From NCBI GenBank assembly GCA_963920765.1, contig OY987244.1, positions 3,040,501-3,104,500 of the forward strand: a stretch of DNA of 64,000 bases. The letters run 5' to 3'. Shown piece by piece: positions 11,638 to 22,450 of the stretch (positions are counted from its first letter, which is position 1; the number at the start of each line of letters is the position of its first letter). Origin of the DNA: Ulota crispa. Its lineage: Eukaryota > Streptophyta > Bryopsida > Orthotrichales > Orthotrichaceae. The position numbers and the translations under genes were made by a program. Below the pieces are notes generated by a model, which worked only from the letters and a program-made list of their open reading frames with translations, ran no database searches and was not told the origin of the DNA.

Positions 11638-12300
11638 AACCCTTCTAAACCACTACAAAAATCATATCTAAACATCAAAGATCAATGACAAGCAACCTAA
11701 CTTCAATGATACATATAAGCCCTTCTAAACTCTTCTAAAAACCATAATATCAACATCAAAGCTCAATGGCAAGCAATTTACCTTCAATGAAGCAAATTGG
11801 CTCTTCTAAACACCTTTAAATAGCATAAAAGCAACCACAAATCTCAATGTTAAACAACCAAACCTCTACTATAGAAATCAGCCCTTCTAAATGCCTCTAA
11901 ACACCCTAAAAGCAACAACAAAGCTCAATGCAAAACAACCTAACATCTACTATAAAAATCAGCCCTTCTACACTCTTCTAAAAACCCTAATATCAACATC
12001 GAAGCTCAATGGCAAGCAACTTACCTTCAATGAAGCAAATTGACCCTTCTAAACTCCTCCAATCACCCTTAAATCAATATCAAAGCTCAATGTTAAACAA
12101 ACTAACTTCACTAATGCAAATCAGCCTCCTCTAAGCTTTCATACCCACCACAAGTGAACACCAAAGTTCAATGCCAAATAACCTAAGTTCAATGATGCAA
12201 ATCAATCCCTTCTAAGCACTCATAGACACCACAAATGAACACCAAAGCTCATTACCAAACAACCTAACCTCAATAATGCAATTCAACCTCTCTCTAAGGA
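11638..12300 (+). repeat. Tandem array, about 80-bp unit, eight copies, inside CACTA
   Basis: CCTTCTAAAC-type unit starts lie near 11,641, 11,721, 11,802, 11,882, 11,964, 12,045, 12,125 and 12,208, with a trailing partial at 12,286. Each unit also carries ATCAAAGCTCAATG and CAACCTAACTTCAATGA blocks. Units differ by substitutions. There are no spacers, so it is not a CRISPR. Non-coding. Confidence 0.85.
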
Positions 12301-14440
12301 GTTCCAAATACCATAGCTCTTGTGGTCCAGGTGCAAAGTGAGATATAGACTGCGCTGCTTTGAAGAAGTCAAGGTTTGGGCATTGACTAATACAACTGTA
12401 ATACAACTACAAGCTAACTAAAAAACAACTAAATTATCACTCAAGAACAACTGCAAAACAACTATCCCACTAAGATAAAATTGACGTTGTCCAGCAATAC
12501 TACTACATTTATTGCTTAGGTGTTGCATGGCGGCAACAAAAAATGACTGAAACATCACTAAAACAACTAGAAAACAACTACATGACTCAAATACAGCTGA
12601 TGTTGTCTAGCATTTTAGCATTTATTTCTTAGTTATTACATGGCAGCGAAGACTATGACATGAACTACATTAAAAAAAAACAAAATTGGTTACAATTCCC
12701 CACTTATGACCTGCAATAATACAAATTTAGAAGCAAACTCCAAAAATCTTGCATCTTTGAATAATTTGTAAGTATGTTCTCTCCTTCTCTATTGTGCTTG
12801 TGGTTTGCAATTGCTAGATTGATTGCAAGTCCAAAGATTGAATCTAAATCCTTCATTTGACACAAATAAGAATGAGCATGCAGATTCCACTAAATGAAGA
12901 GTACAAATTGTGGAGGAACCATAGAAGAGAGACACACATATTCAAAATTATGTTGCTACTATCCACGCAAATTTGCTTAGAAGTAGGGAAAAAAACAATA
13001 AAGACAAGTAAGATGTCTTAGATATCTAGAGTTCAAGAACAATTGACTTCTTGAGTTGTATAACAGTCATTTTTACTATTGCCATACATTTGTCAATTGT
13101 ATAGTAGTTGTATGTTAGTTGTTACGCAGTTAGTTATATTTGACATGTCATATTGTAGTGAGGTATGAGTTGTTTTATAGTCACACTACAGTTGTACTCC
13201 ACAAATAAAAGCCAACAACACTCTAAGTTTGAATTGAATACATATTTAGTAATAGTTGGTTCTTTATATGTAAATAGAACATGGAAATCTATGAGCTGCC
13301 CATTTTAATGCGCATAGGGTACGTTTGAGGGACAAAATTAATGCAGTGGATTAGAGAAATTAGTAGAGGATTGCTCTTCCACACAAATCACTTTTACTAA
13401 CTTTGTTGTGTGTGCAGAGGGAGGAAGAAGTGCCTATTGAGAATAGTAAATAAGCAATCAAGTGATCACGGTAAAGAACTCAAATTTAAGGTTTGGAGGA
13501 GGTTGAGTGAATGAAACACCTCCAACAATGATTGGGAAGAACCGCTGTAAAGACCTGTTGTATTGACAGAGGTCAAAGTAGAGTGTACAAGATTCTTTTG
13601 GGAACATTGTGTATCAATGTAGTAGAATGATATTTTGAGATTTTTTTTTGCTTTGTACAAATCACAAACCACAATCATTTTTTGAACTTTGAATTATCAA
13701 CTTGCATTGCACATTCAAATAAAGTTTAATTCTTACTTGTTGTCATAAATAAATTGACTGCAATTGTCGGGTAGTTGTATCCTCAAAAAAACAACTGTAC
13801 ATTGAAAATGCAACTGTTGTACAACTAAAGAGTAAACCCCCAAGAACAACCACAAATTGAGTGAGGTCAAATACAAACAATTGAGATTCAACTACAACAC
13901 AACTACCCTATTATAACGCATTCACATAATAATCATGAAGGATAATAGTAGCACATCTAACAACACATGAGAGTAAAAGAAATGAGGCAAATGCTAGATT
14001 CTTAAGAAATAAATCGTATCTCTAAACCCTACTAGAAGCATTCACATAATAGTTGTTTTGTAGTAGTAAATTAATCATGTCCTATCCAAAAACAACTAAT
14101 ATGCAACTATTTTACAACTGCAGTAATTTATCCTATTCACACTAATGACTATGGAAGTAATTTCAGTTCTCTAAACCGCTCAAGGCTAGAAAGAGGGTCT
14201 TGGGCATTGTGCACTAGCATGGAAAAAATCAAAGAGATGGTGGTAAAAATAAGTAGAAACAGTGGAGTTGTTTTTCAATTAACTTGCAGTAGTAGAAAAA
14301 GTCTAGGAACAACTAACAAGCAACTATTGTACAACTCTAGACTCTAAAACGCATTCATACTAAACCCCAAACAAGAGTAGTTGAATGGAATTAGCTGCCC
14401 AAAGCAAAGAAAGGGTAGCTTGAAATGTTAATAGAGCAAA
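12301..14440. repeat. CACTA interior and right subterminal repeats (left of the nested copia)
   Basis: Motifs such as CAACTACAAC, AACAACTG and AGTTGTA occur on both strands, mostly CAACT orientation at 12,390-12,660 and 13,780-14,340. The same motif class resumes after the retrotransposon at 19,895. No coding sequence was recognised. Confidence 0.6.
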
Positions 14441-14445
14441 AAAAT
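14441..14445. repeat. Target-site duplication AAAAT (left) of copia element
   Basis: The five bases AAAAT directly precede the 5' LTR and are repeated at 19,890-19,894 directly after the 3' LTR. Confidence 0.9.
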
Positions 14446-14661
14446 TGTTGAAATAAGTATTCTATTATTACGCTCTCCACTATAGTTAGCTAGAGTTTAC
14501 TTTAGTAAAGAAATCCCATGGACCAATAGGAGAGAAGGACCTTTACTTTATATCCTCTCTCCTTAGTATATATGTGGAAACCTACTTGGAATAAGATGAC
14601 TTCTAAACTTCTTCCTTCCCATATATCTTTTGCATCCTTGTTGTGTTTTCTATTCCCAACA
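14446..14661 (+). repeat. 5' LTR of Ty1-copia element (216 bp)
   Basis: It starts TGTTGAAATAAG and ends TTCCCAACA (TG...CA ends). It differs from the 3' LTR (19,674-19,889) at about nine of 216 positions, roughly 4%, nearly all transitions, and without indels. A sequence downstream (ACGTTATTAGCAC) is a possible primer-binding region, but this is tentative. Confidence 0.95.
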
Positions 14662-14878
14662 CGTTATTAGCACAAAGCTCTAACCACCAAATTTAACGTG
14701 TTATCCAATATGTTATCAGCACACTCTTTTGCATTTCTTTGAGGGAGTTGACAAGTATTGTTTTTCATTTCTCATGGTTGTTTCACGTTCTTTTGCTGCC
14801 ACATCTGTAGTAGTGCTAGCATCTACTCCTAACATTGAGACACCAATGCTTTAGCCTCTTCTATTTGCACAATAGGAG

Positions 14879-15060
14879 GTTGACAAGAGCAATTACCTTC
14901 TATGGGCGAGAACTGCAAAAGCGCATATTTATGGGAACACTTATCACGGTACATTGTTTTTTGGCCAACCTCATACTGTAAGTTTTTCTACTTTTACCAT
15001 TGTGATTTATGAAACTTTGTTTTTGTTCTTTTTACTAAGAACAGTGGTAAGTGTCCATTA
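14879..15060 (+). pseudogene. copia gag, N-terminal fragment
   Basis: The frame reads DKSNYLLWARTAKAHIYGNT, matching the start of plant copia gag proteins (SNYLLWR... region). It is cut off by stops where a rearranged insert begins at about 15,044. A short upstream ATG at 14,774 opens a frame that stops at a TAG near 14,853 before reaching this segment. Confidence 0.65.
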
Positions 15061-15306
15061 GAGATGCGTTCTTGTCATGAATATGATAAAGTGGGATATT
15101 AATACAGCTGTAGAAACAATCTTTGCTCAACATGTGGTTTATATTGGATTGTGATCCGACCACATGAGTAGTGGAAATAGCCTTTGTTGTAGCGGGAGGT
15201 TTGTATTGGATTGCAATCCAACCACGTAATAAAATTGCCGAAACAACCTTTGTTGCGGCAAGTGGTCTATACCGGACTGCAATCCAACCACCTGGTACAC
15301 CCAATT
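15044..15306 (+). repeat. Scrambled duplication inside gag: knuckle fragment plus three tandem pre-integrase fragments
   Basis: 15,048-15,105 is a diverged copy of the zinc-knuckle DNA at 15,706-15,760 (GATGCGTTCTTGTCATGA versus GACGCGTTCTTGTCACAA). It is followed by three tandem units of 61-70 bp starting at 15,110, 15,171 and 15,237 (GAAACAACCTTTGTTGCGGC-like, ending CAATCCAACCAC). A fourth copy of that unit lies at 16,386-16,455, its probable original position between protease and integrase. Confidence 0.75.
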
Positions 15307-15903
15307 TTGGATTGTCTTATGGACGTTGAATTATATCGTATTACATCGAAGTTGAGGTTGTGTGGTCAAGCCATTAGTGAGGAGGAAATGATTGAGAAAA
15401 CTCTTTCAACGTTTCCACCCACCTCTGCTGTACTTGTACAGCACTACAGAAACTTAAAATTTGAAACTCTTTTAGATCTCATGTCTTTGTTACTTCTTAT
15501 TGAAAAGCAAAACGAATTCTTATTTCATAATGCAAAGTCACACCCAGTCAATACCTTGGATCCTAAATCTCATGTTGTTAAAGTTTTTGATGCCAAGTCT
15601 AAGGCACAAAAACATAAGAAAAATAAGTATAAACACTTGGGTCAGTCTAGACGTCCTAATCACCATGATCCAAAGGAGAATACCACTCCTTCTAATAATA
15701 ATGGTAAGCGTCCATCAAAGACGCGTTCTTGTCACAAGTGTGGCAAAGTGGGTCATTTGGCCACTAATTGTTGTACATTGGAATATTTTGTAAAAATGTT
15801 CCAAGACAACAAAAATTTGCAAGCTAAAGCTCAAAAGGCTCATTCCATGGATGCGTTTATGGATCCATTCAAAGCTACGGCTTTTGAAGTACATGTTGCT
15901 TAG
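15211..15903 (+). pseudogene. copia gag, C-terminal part with zinc knuckle
   Basis: A 230-codon open frame; copia gag homology begins at about residue 31. KLRLCGQAISEEEMIEKTLS and the following TFPPTSAVLVQHYR match the LRLCGExISExxMLEKTxSTF block of plant copia gag. Basic low-complexity sequence precedes a CCHC knuckle, C174-X2-C177-X4-H182-X4-C187 (CHKCGKVGHLATNC). Gag packages element RNA in virus-like particles. The first ~30 codons come from the duplicated insert, so the reported ATG is not the native start. Confidence 0.85.
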
Positions 15904-16217
15904 GACACTCATACCGGTGTGTCATCTAATGTCCTCCTTGACTCTGCAACAACGCATACAATTTTGCATAATAAACATTTTTTTTATGAGCATAAATTTT
16001 CATCTTGGAAAACCAAAAATTTGATTACTATGGCTAGATTGAATGTGTTTCAATTCTAGAAGGGGCCAACAAAGGTGATATTGCTTGAAGGCACTACCAT
16101 TACACGCATGTGTGCTATGTATTTTCCCTCTGCCCCCCAAAATTTGATCAGCTATTGAGATGTGCGCGCCAACAATTTTCACCTCTCAACCAAAATTCTA
16201 GATAGTCGAGAGGCTTT
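15904..16217 (+). pseudogene. copia aspartic protease region, broken
   Basis: After a TAG at 15,901 the frame continues with VLLDSATTHTI, the copia protease active-site region in which the usual DSGA is DSAT here. Later comes PSAPQNLISY followed by a stop and DVRANNFHLST, matching the NLLSYxDLRANNxH block. Several in-frame stops make it inactive. Confidence 0.7.
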
Positions 16218-16359
16218 ACAGGTAAAAAAATGGGTCCACAATGATTAAGTGACAATGACTGCAATGATTAAACAACAACTACAAAATGACTCTAAAATGA
16301 CTGTACAGTCATGGTTTAGTCATTGTCACTTAGTCATTATAGATCTATTTTTTACTTGT
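16218..16359. mobile_element. Small hairpin MITE inside copia pol
   Basis: ACAGGTAAAAAAATGGGTCC...AAGTGACAATGACT at the left pairs with AGTCATTGTCACTTAGTCATT...TTTTTTACTTGT at the right. The arms are about 42 bp and the element about 142 bp. It interrupts the protease/pre-integrase junction. No target duplication was identified. Confidence 0.7.
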
Positions 16360-17320
16360 GTTGGTTTTTATGCTTAATAATGAAGTTGTGGAAACAGCCT
16401 TTGCTGCGGCAAATGGTTTTTATTGGATTGTGATCCGGCCACCTAGTATATACAATTTTGCTATATCTTCTAAAGATAATAAAAATCATTATGGCATGGA
16501 CGATTTGGTCATTTGTATTGTACATTGTTTAGAAAGATTATTCCTTGTGTTGCTGGACACACTTTGCACGTTGTAGATGTAAATTCTATGACATTATGTC
16601 AAGCATGCATGCAAGGCAAATTTATTGCAAAACCATCATTATAAAAGCTTCCTCATGAATTACCACCAATGCTTTCAAGGCTACATGGTGATATTTGTGG
16701 TCCAATAAATCTTATATTAGGACCATTCCAACATTTCTTGATTTTGGTTGATGCATCAGGCAAGCAATCACATGTCTTGTTATTATCAACAAGAAATTTG
16801 GCTTTTGCCAATTTATTATCAATGTTGATCTGCTTCAAGGCTCATTTCCTTGACTATCCAATCAAGACATTGCATATGGATAATGTTCAGGAATTTTGAT
16901 CAAGATCTTTTTGAAGACTATTGTATTGCAATGAGGATTGATTTGACATATTCAGTTCCATATGAACATGCTCAAAATAGATTGGTAGAGTCTTTTATCA
17001 AACGGATTCAGCTTATTACAAAACCATTGCTTCTTCATACAAACCTGCCAGTATCTAGGTGGGGACATGCAGTTTTACATGCAGCAACTTTAATTCAACT
17101 CTGCCCTTCTTCTTTGGAGAATGCTTCTGCAAAAGAGTTTATTTCATGGCGTATTTCTAATGTATCTCACTTGCGAGTATTTGGTTGTTGTGTATGGGTT
17201 CTAGTTCCGGAACTCCAACGCCATACTATTGGAGCTCATCGACAAAAAGGCATTTATGTTGGATTTAACTCTCCAAGCATTATTCGTTATATTAATCCTT
17301 CCACTAGTATGTTGTTTTGA
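16360..17320 (+). pseudogene. copia integrase, frameshifted
   Basis: A pre-integrase remnant (TLCQACMQGKF near 16,595) is followed by the catalytic core. HGDICGP carries the first Asp and LHMDNVQEF the second (near 16,870). After a frameshift at about 16,895, NRLVESFIKRI carries the Glu. HLRVFGCCVWV and KGIYVGFNSPS match the conserved downstream copia blocks (LRVFGCxxYV, KxxxxIFVGY). Integrase would insert the element cDNA into the genome; this copy cannot be translated intact. Confidence 0.85.
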
Positions 17321-17992
17321 GCTCATTTTGCCAATTATTGATTTGAAGAAGATAAATTTCCATCTTTTTAGGGAGGAGCATCTATTCAGAGAGGAACATC
17401 TATTTAGAGAGGAACATCTATTCAGAGAGAAGCATCTATTCAGAAGCATTCTAAAGGCATTATATTTAAGGCACCTGAAACATTTACATTAAACCCTGAT
17501 CCTCAAACATCTTTGGTTGAAACTAAAGTTGCTAAAGTTTTGCATTTGCAAAAGATTGCGGATCAAACACCTGATGGTTTCAATGATGCACCAAGAATAA
17601 CCAATACTCCATTAAATAAAGCTCAAAATCTCCCTGCTCAAGTTTCAATTCCAGAAACCATTTCTACTCCAATTTTGCAACTAGTAGGCAAGCAGACTCG
17701 TGGACCTGATAAACAACCACGCAAGCGCAAGACTATTTCATCTACTCCTACAACAACCACTTTTACTTTTATGGGATTTGCAACTCATGAGGGAGAAAAT
17801 CTTACTTTAAAATATAATATGCCCCAAGTCAAATATTAAATTATCTATGATGTATTGCAATACACATGATATTTGGGACAGAGCAACCACTGACATAAAT
17901 GAAACATTTATTTGTATGATTGCAAAAAATCTTTCTTGCAAGAAAGATGACCTTGAACCAGTGACTATTGATGAAATGATGCGTCGTTCTAA
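17321..17992 (+). pseudogene. copia integrase-RT linker with 18-bp tandem repeat
   Basis: An 18-bp repeat at about 17,370-17,445 (GAGGAACATCTATTTAGA-like, four units) encodes REEHLF repeats. It is followed by a 108-codon frame (17,513-17,839) with a basic RKRKT segment typical of the variable copia linker. Stops separate it from the RT segment. Confidence 0.65.
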
Positions 17993-18190
17993 TTAGTTGA
18001 AGTGGAAAGCTACTATTGAGGAGGAGTATGTTTCTTTGCATAAGAGACAAGTCTTTGGACCAATTATTAATAATCTCTCTTTGCAACCTCTTGGATACAA
18101 GTTGGTATTTGTGCGCAAATGAATGTGCGTGTAGTTGCTCAAGGAGATATTTGCAAGAATGACCTGCCAATTTTGTCTCAAACACCCATA
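17993..18190 (+). pseudogene. copia reverse transcriptase, N-terminal fragment
   Basis: LKWKATIEEEYVSLHKRQVF, then GYKLVFVRK and VRVVAQGDI, match the start of copia RT (W..A...E...L.....W, GYKWVFKxK, ARLVAQG). The downstream catalytic palm, including the YVDD motif, is absent. Confidence 0.8.
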
Positions 18191-18872
18191 AGACTGGTAG
18201 TACTATGTAGTACTATGAGCTTTTGAAATAATTTTTTTAAAATAAAATAAAATTTGGAAAATTTGTAAAGCATTTAAAATAGCATACTTGTGAAAATTCA
18301 GATCTAGCAAAATTTTATTCTAAAAGTTATGCACAAAAATAGAGGGACAAATATTACCAATTAAAAGCCAATTTCTTTCTTGCTTTTTAGAAAATAATAA
18401 AATAATTCAAAACAACAAAATAAAAATTAACCATTTGAGAACCCATTAAACAAATTCATGTGGTACAATTGCTTTGCTGAGGAATTTCTTTGTATTTTGC
18501 CAATGAAGGGAGATAGGATGCCCACTTTGAGACAATATAGATGCCATGGAATTTATAATTTTGCAAAACCCTTCCACAAATGCATATAAGCATGCTTCAT
18601 AAACAACATCCCTGATTTATAGTCCTAGAAAAGCTTTTTTGGACCCAAAATAGTACTAAAAACCCCCAAAATGGCCAGGGCAGACACCAATTTTGGGGCT
18701 GCTTAAAAATAGAAAAATAATTTAAAAAAATACCAAAAAATCACTGAATGTCAATAACTTATATTTTCACATTACCCTAAAATGACAAGTCAATATGACT
18801 TCTTTTGCAAAAGTTACAAGCAAAAAACAAGCCGCAACAGGTGAGAGGGACACAATATAGTATAGGTCGTTC
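18191..18872. other. AT-rich segment replacing the copia RT core
   Basis: About 680 bp unlike any copia coding sequence, AT-rich, beginning at a direct repeat GTAGTACTAT x2. It may be an inserted fragment or filler DNA from a deletion repair. No ends or duplications were recognised. Confidence 0.5.
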
Positions 18873-19391
18873 TTGCAATACCCCAAGGTTTCACTCAAAA
18901 GTTTGGTGTTGATTATAATTCCACATGTTCATTGGTTATGGATTCTATTACACTTTGATACCTTATTGGAATGGTCATGCACACCATTTTGGAAATGCGT
19001 CTTATGGACATTGTTACTGTTTATCTATATGGCTTGTCAAGCTAATATTTATATGAAGGTTCTACTTGGCTTTGAAACCACTAATCAAGTTGCTCATATT
19101 CTGGACAAACATTATGATGTTAAATTACAATGGGCATTATTTGGACAAGGTGAAGGATATTATTGCCCTTGCAAGGAGGAGGAGGAACCATTGGATCAAC
19201 AATATCCATACCTCGTAGCGGTCAGAGCACTTTTATATTTGACTACATCTACAAAACTTGGTATTGCATTTACAACCAATCAAAAACTTGAAGCCAAAAA
19301 GATTTTGCTATCAAATAATCATGTGGATCTCTTTACCAAGGCTCTTCCATTATGTACTCATCGTCGACTTATTCATGACATTGGAATGTAG
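18873..19391 (+). pseudogene. copia RT C-terminus fused to RNase H C-terminus
   Basis: An open 172-codon frame includes YPYLVAVRALLYLTTSTKLG then IAFTTN, matching the YPYLxAVGALMYLxxxTRPDIAFxVN end of copia RT. It then jumps directly to AKKILLSNNHVDLFTKALPL and HRRLIHDIGM, the last block of RNase H (NxADxLTKxLP...HxxLxxxIGM). Most of RNase H has been deleted in frame. Confidence 0.8.
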
Positions 19392-19660
19392 TGACTCAAT
19401 ACTTTGGAGCAAGAGATTCAATAGGTTTATATTATAGGAACCTTTGCTATCATTCCATGGATTTTTTCCATTGGGTTTTACCATGTGAATGGATTGTTGA
19501 AGATATTGTACTATTTTTCCTTCATCTATGGTTTTATCCTTGATCATTAACAAAGTTTTCCCAAATAAGGTTTTAATGAGGCAACAACTGTACATCTTAC
19601 AAGACTACGGGAGTTATCATATAGAGCATTGTTATTTAGGATTCCATGCAACTATATGTC

Positions 19661-19673
19661 AAGCAAGGAGGAG
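19661..19673 (+). other. Polypurine tract of copia element
   Basis: AAGCAAGGAGGAG lies immediately upstream of the 3' LTR, the position of the plus-strand primer in LTR retrotransposons. Confidence 0.75.
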
Positions 19674-19889
19674 TGTTGAGATAAGTATTTTATTATTACG
19701 CTCTCCACTATAGTTAGCTAGAGTTTACTTTAGTAAAGGAATCCCATGGACCAATAGGAGAGAAGGACCTTTACTTTATATTCTCTCTCCTTAGTATGTA
19801 TGTGGAAACCTACTTGGAATAAGATGACTTCTAAACTTCTTCCTTCCCATATATATTTTGTGCCCTTGTTGTGTTTTCTATTCCCAACA
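19674..19889 (+). repeat. 3' LTR of Ty1-copia element (216 bp)
   Basis: It starts TGTTGAGATAAG and ends TTCCCAACA. It is the same length as the 5' LTR with about nine differences. It is followed by the AAAAT duplication at 19,890-19,894. Confidence 0.95.
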
Positions 19890-19894
19890 AAAAT

Positions 19895-20270
19895 AAAGAG
19901 CAGTAGTAAGAACAACTACTGCAGTTGCATGTGAATTGTTTTTTAGTAGTACTGCAATTGCCAAAACCACTCAAGAACAATTGTGGTGATACGTGGATGA
20001 TTAGTGGAGTCCATATAAACAAATAGCATCCTTGACTAGATTGAAAGTTGATGATGATAAAATTTTATGTCCTCATTAGTTGTTTAGCTAGTTTTTGCAA
20101 TAGTGCAGACAACTACAATACAATTGTGAGTTATTTAGGGTACCTTCTTTGGTGTTGTACTGTTTTTTTGAGTGACCATGTGATTTTCTAGTTGTTTTCC
20201 GGTTGTACCACGGCTTAGTTGCATTTTAGTTGGATAATTGTAGTTGTATATTGCAGTTTTTCTTCTAGTG
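19895..20270. repeat. CACTA right subterminal zone
   Basis: It resumes the AGTTGT/CAACTAC motif series after the nested retrotransposon and ends TCTTCTAGTG, the inverted CACTA terminus, followed by the ACT duplication. Confidence 0.8.
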
Positions 20271-20273
20271 ACT

Positions 20274-22189
20274 CTAATTTTCAAATAGATCAAAATTCAA
20301 ACCTAGCAAGAATACTAATAAATCTAATAGCTTACAGTGTTCAGACCCTTGTTTGGCAAAACTGCTTAAAACATTCTCCTCTGCATGTCACCAATAGAGA
20401 TTGAGATTATAAATAGTAGCCTAAAGCTATACTTCGTCTCTATTTGGAGCCAACTAGTGCAAATGTTCTTAGTTTTTAAAGGTAAACATATAAAAATCCC
20501 ATAAGTTTTGTATTATTAAAAGTTATAGAAATTTTTTGTTTGAAGCAATTGCAAAATTAGCATAGCATATAATTAAACAATTCAACTCTTACATTAGAAT
20601 TTTTTTGAACCCTCTACAGTACCCTAAAGAAAGAGTACATAAGTTCTTGTTATGGGATTCAAAGAAGTTGGTACTATAACTAAATTAGTTTTTGGCAAAA
20701 TAAACATATCATCATGATTAGAGGTATAAACTTAATCACAACGTATGAGTCAAAAAGCAAAAACTATTTTCCATAAAGAAATGTATACTTCACTAAATTT
20801 GGTGATCACCCTATCATTAAAATCTCTGTAGAAGGAATTTTGAATCTTTTTGGAAATGTTTGTTTGAAATAAAGATATGCATATGGATGTCTCCTACATA
20901 TCCATGCATGCAATAAAATCTCAAAAATTCATCACTGATGTTTTTTAATCTACTTTCTTGTAAAACCATGGGTTTGACACAAAGCAATTTTCCAAAATTA
21001 GGACTTTGGTTTTTAGTAACTAAAATTTGGTATGCTTGATCATGATTGCACAAGGATTTTTATTTAAAAAATCTGAGGATAAAATGCCAATTATATTTTT
21101 TGTTATACCAACTGTTATGAATGCCATGAGAGGCACTTATGTACTCTTTCTTTCTAGTACCGTACAAGGCCTTTAAGATTTGACACTCTTAACATTTATT
21201 GGGCCTAGACTGGATACATTAGAAGCATGTGTGAAGTGTTTACTTTGTATGACTTTCCTATTGTTTATCACAAAAACTACAAATAGAAAATGGCAATCTA
21301 ATACTATGTCGCAGTTTCTTAATTATTCTCCTACTATTGTACACAATCATAACTAAATGTTACCCTAACAAGTACAAGGTTGAAGATTTTAATATAAAGA
21401 AAAAAGACCATGGTAATATGTACATGTAATTGTGACACCCAATGAAAATTGGACATGCCAATGTGGGCCATGATTGTAGTTAAAGGCATAGTAGGGTGTA
21501 AGAAATTTTTGATATCCCAAAGTACAAATAAAAACAATTAAGGAGACCCCCTTGAAAGGGGTTTTTAGGAGCCTTGTGGAGGGCTCCTATTTTTTCTAAT
21601 GATTGTTTTAGTATTAGTATGAAAATGCCTAAAAGCTATTGAATATTTTAATATAATCTCTTAAAATTCTATTTTTTGTCAGATTGTCTATTTATCTTAA
21701 AATGGCATTTCAGTTATTAACCATTTATTATAGTATTTTAACTTTTTCAACTTTTATATTCTAGCATAAAAAACAAAAACAAATTAAATTAGATATAAAA
21801 CAAGTATAAAAAACAAAAATAAATTCAATTCAATAATAACAATCCAACAAAATAACACAAAATCAAATAATTATAAAATCTTAGAATATATTAGGCTTAA
21901 ATTGATTCAATTAGAATTTGCAAGTAAGTACCCACTTTTAGAATGATTCATTTTTACTATGCAATATGCCAAATAATTGGTGTATTTTAAAAGTCATTAC
22001 ATTTAATTGCTAGACTTTTTTTTTTGGGCAACATAATGAGCTATGCAAAGTGTGTGCAACATCACAAACTCAAGTGATATTGTTTTGAGAATATATGTTT
22101 ACAAGATAAAGTCTTAACGATGCAGAAGACTTAAATTTTTTTTTCTAAAGTATAATATGGAAACAAAATCATTATAGTAAAACAACTTC
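20274..22189. other. AT-rich intergenic with a diverged dispersed repeat
   Basis: 20,795-21,060 matches 48,260-48,510 and, inverted, 47,876-48,125 (ATTAAAATCTCTG, TTTGGTATGCTTGAT). It is therefore a single arm of the long hairpin repeat found there. No gene was seen elsewhere in the stretch. Confidence 0.55.
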
Positions 22190-22193
22190 TATG

Positions 22194-22450
22194 AACGCGT
22201 TATTCATTAAACTAGGACAAACAAAGGTAGCATTTTGTACTTTGCCTTAAACCCAAAAAGTCACCTTAAACCAGATTCAAAGGTATCAGATTCAATTTGA
22301 GCCACTAAAATATTTTCCCTTGCAAATTCCTCCTCTCAAGTGAGGACACGTGTATCCAAAAAAAACGCTGAGCTTGATTTCAAGAGGCCTCCTAAAACTT
22401 TCAAAAGTCCCAAAATGTAAGCTTTTTCCCAATTTAACGAATAACGCATT
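22194..22450. mobile_element. AACACC-family MITE, copy 2 (TSD TATG)
   Basis: The ends AACGCGTTATTC and GAATAACGCATT are flanked by TATG at 22,190-22,193 and 22,451-22,454. The body is in inverted orientation relative to copy 1. It carries a CACGTG box at 22,347-22,352. Confidence 0.88.

Larger units (their letters stand above)
14446..19889 (+). mobile_element. Ty1-copia LTR retrotransposon, complete borders, defective interior
   Basis: Two 216-bp LTRs with TG...CA ends and a 5-bp duplication (AAAAT) enclose recognisable gag, protease, integrase, reverse transcriptase and RNase H remnants in the copia order. A purine tract (AAGCAAGGAGGAG, 19,661-19,673) abuts the 3' LTR. The coding region has stops, frameshifts, a MITE insertion (16,218-16,359), a scrambled duplication in gag, and an AT-rich segment replacing most of the reverse transcriptase. 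It is non-autonomous and inserted in the CACTA element after that element arrived. Confidence 0.95.
10495..20270. mobile_element. CACTA (En/Spm-type) transposon, non-autonomous, with nested copia element
   Basis: The left end reads CACTAGTAAAAAAGAGGG and the right end, read inward, CACTAGAAGAAAAACTGC. Both are flanked by the 3-bp duplication ACT (10,492-10,494 and 20,271-20,273), the standard CACTA pattern. Next to both ends lie long subterminal zones of short AGTTG/CAACT-type motifs (TTGCAGTTG, GTTGTA), as expected for transposase-binding repeats. Removing the nested retrotransposon leaves about 4.3 kb. No TnpA/TnpD-like coding sequence is visible, so the element is non-autonomous. Confidence 0.88.

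Noticed and set aside
11638..12300. CRISPR-like periodicity
   Set aside because: Repeats of about 80 bp are contiguous and diverged with no unique spacers, inside a plant transposon.
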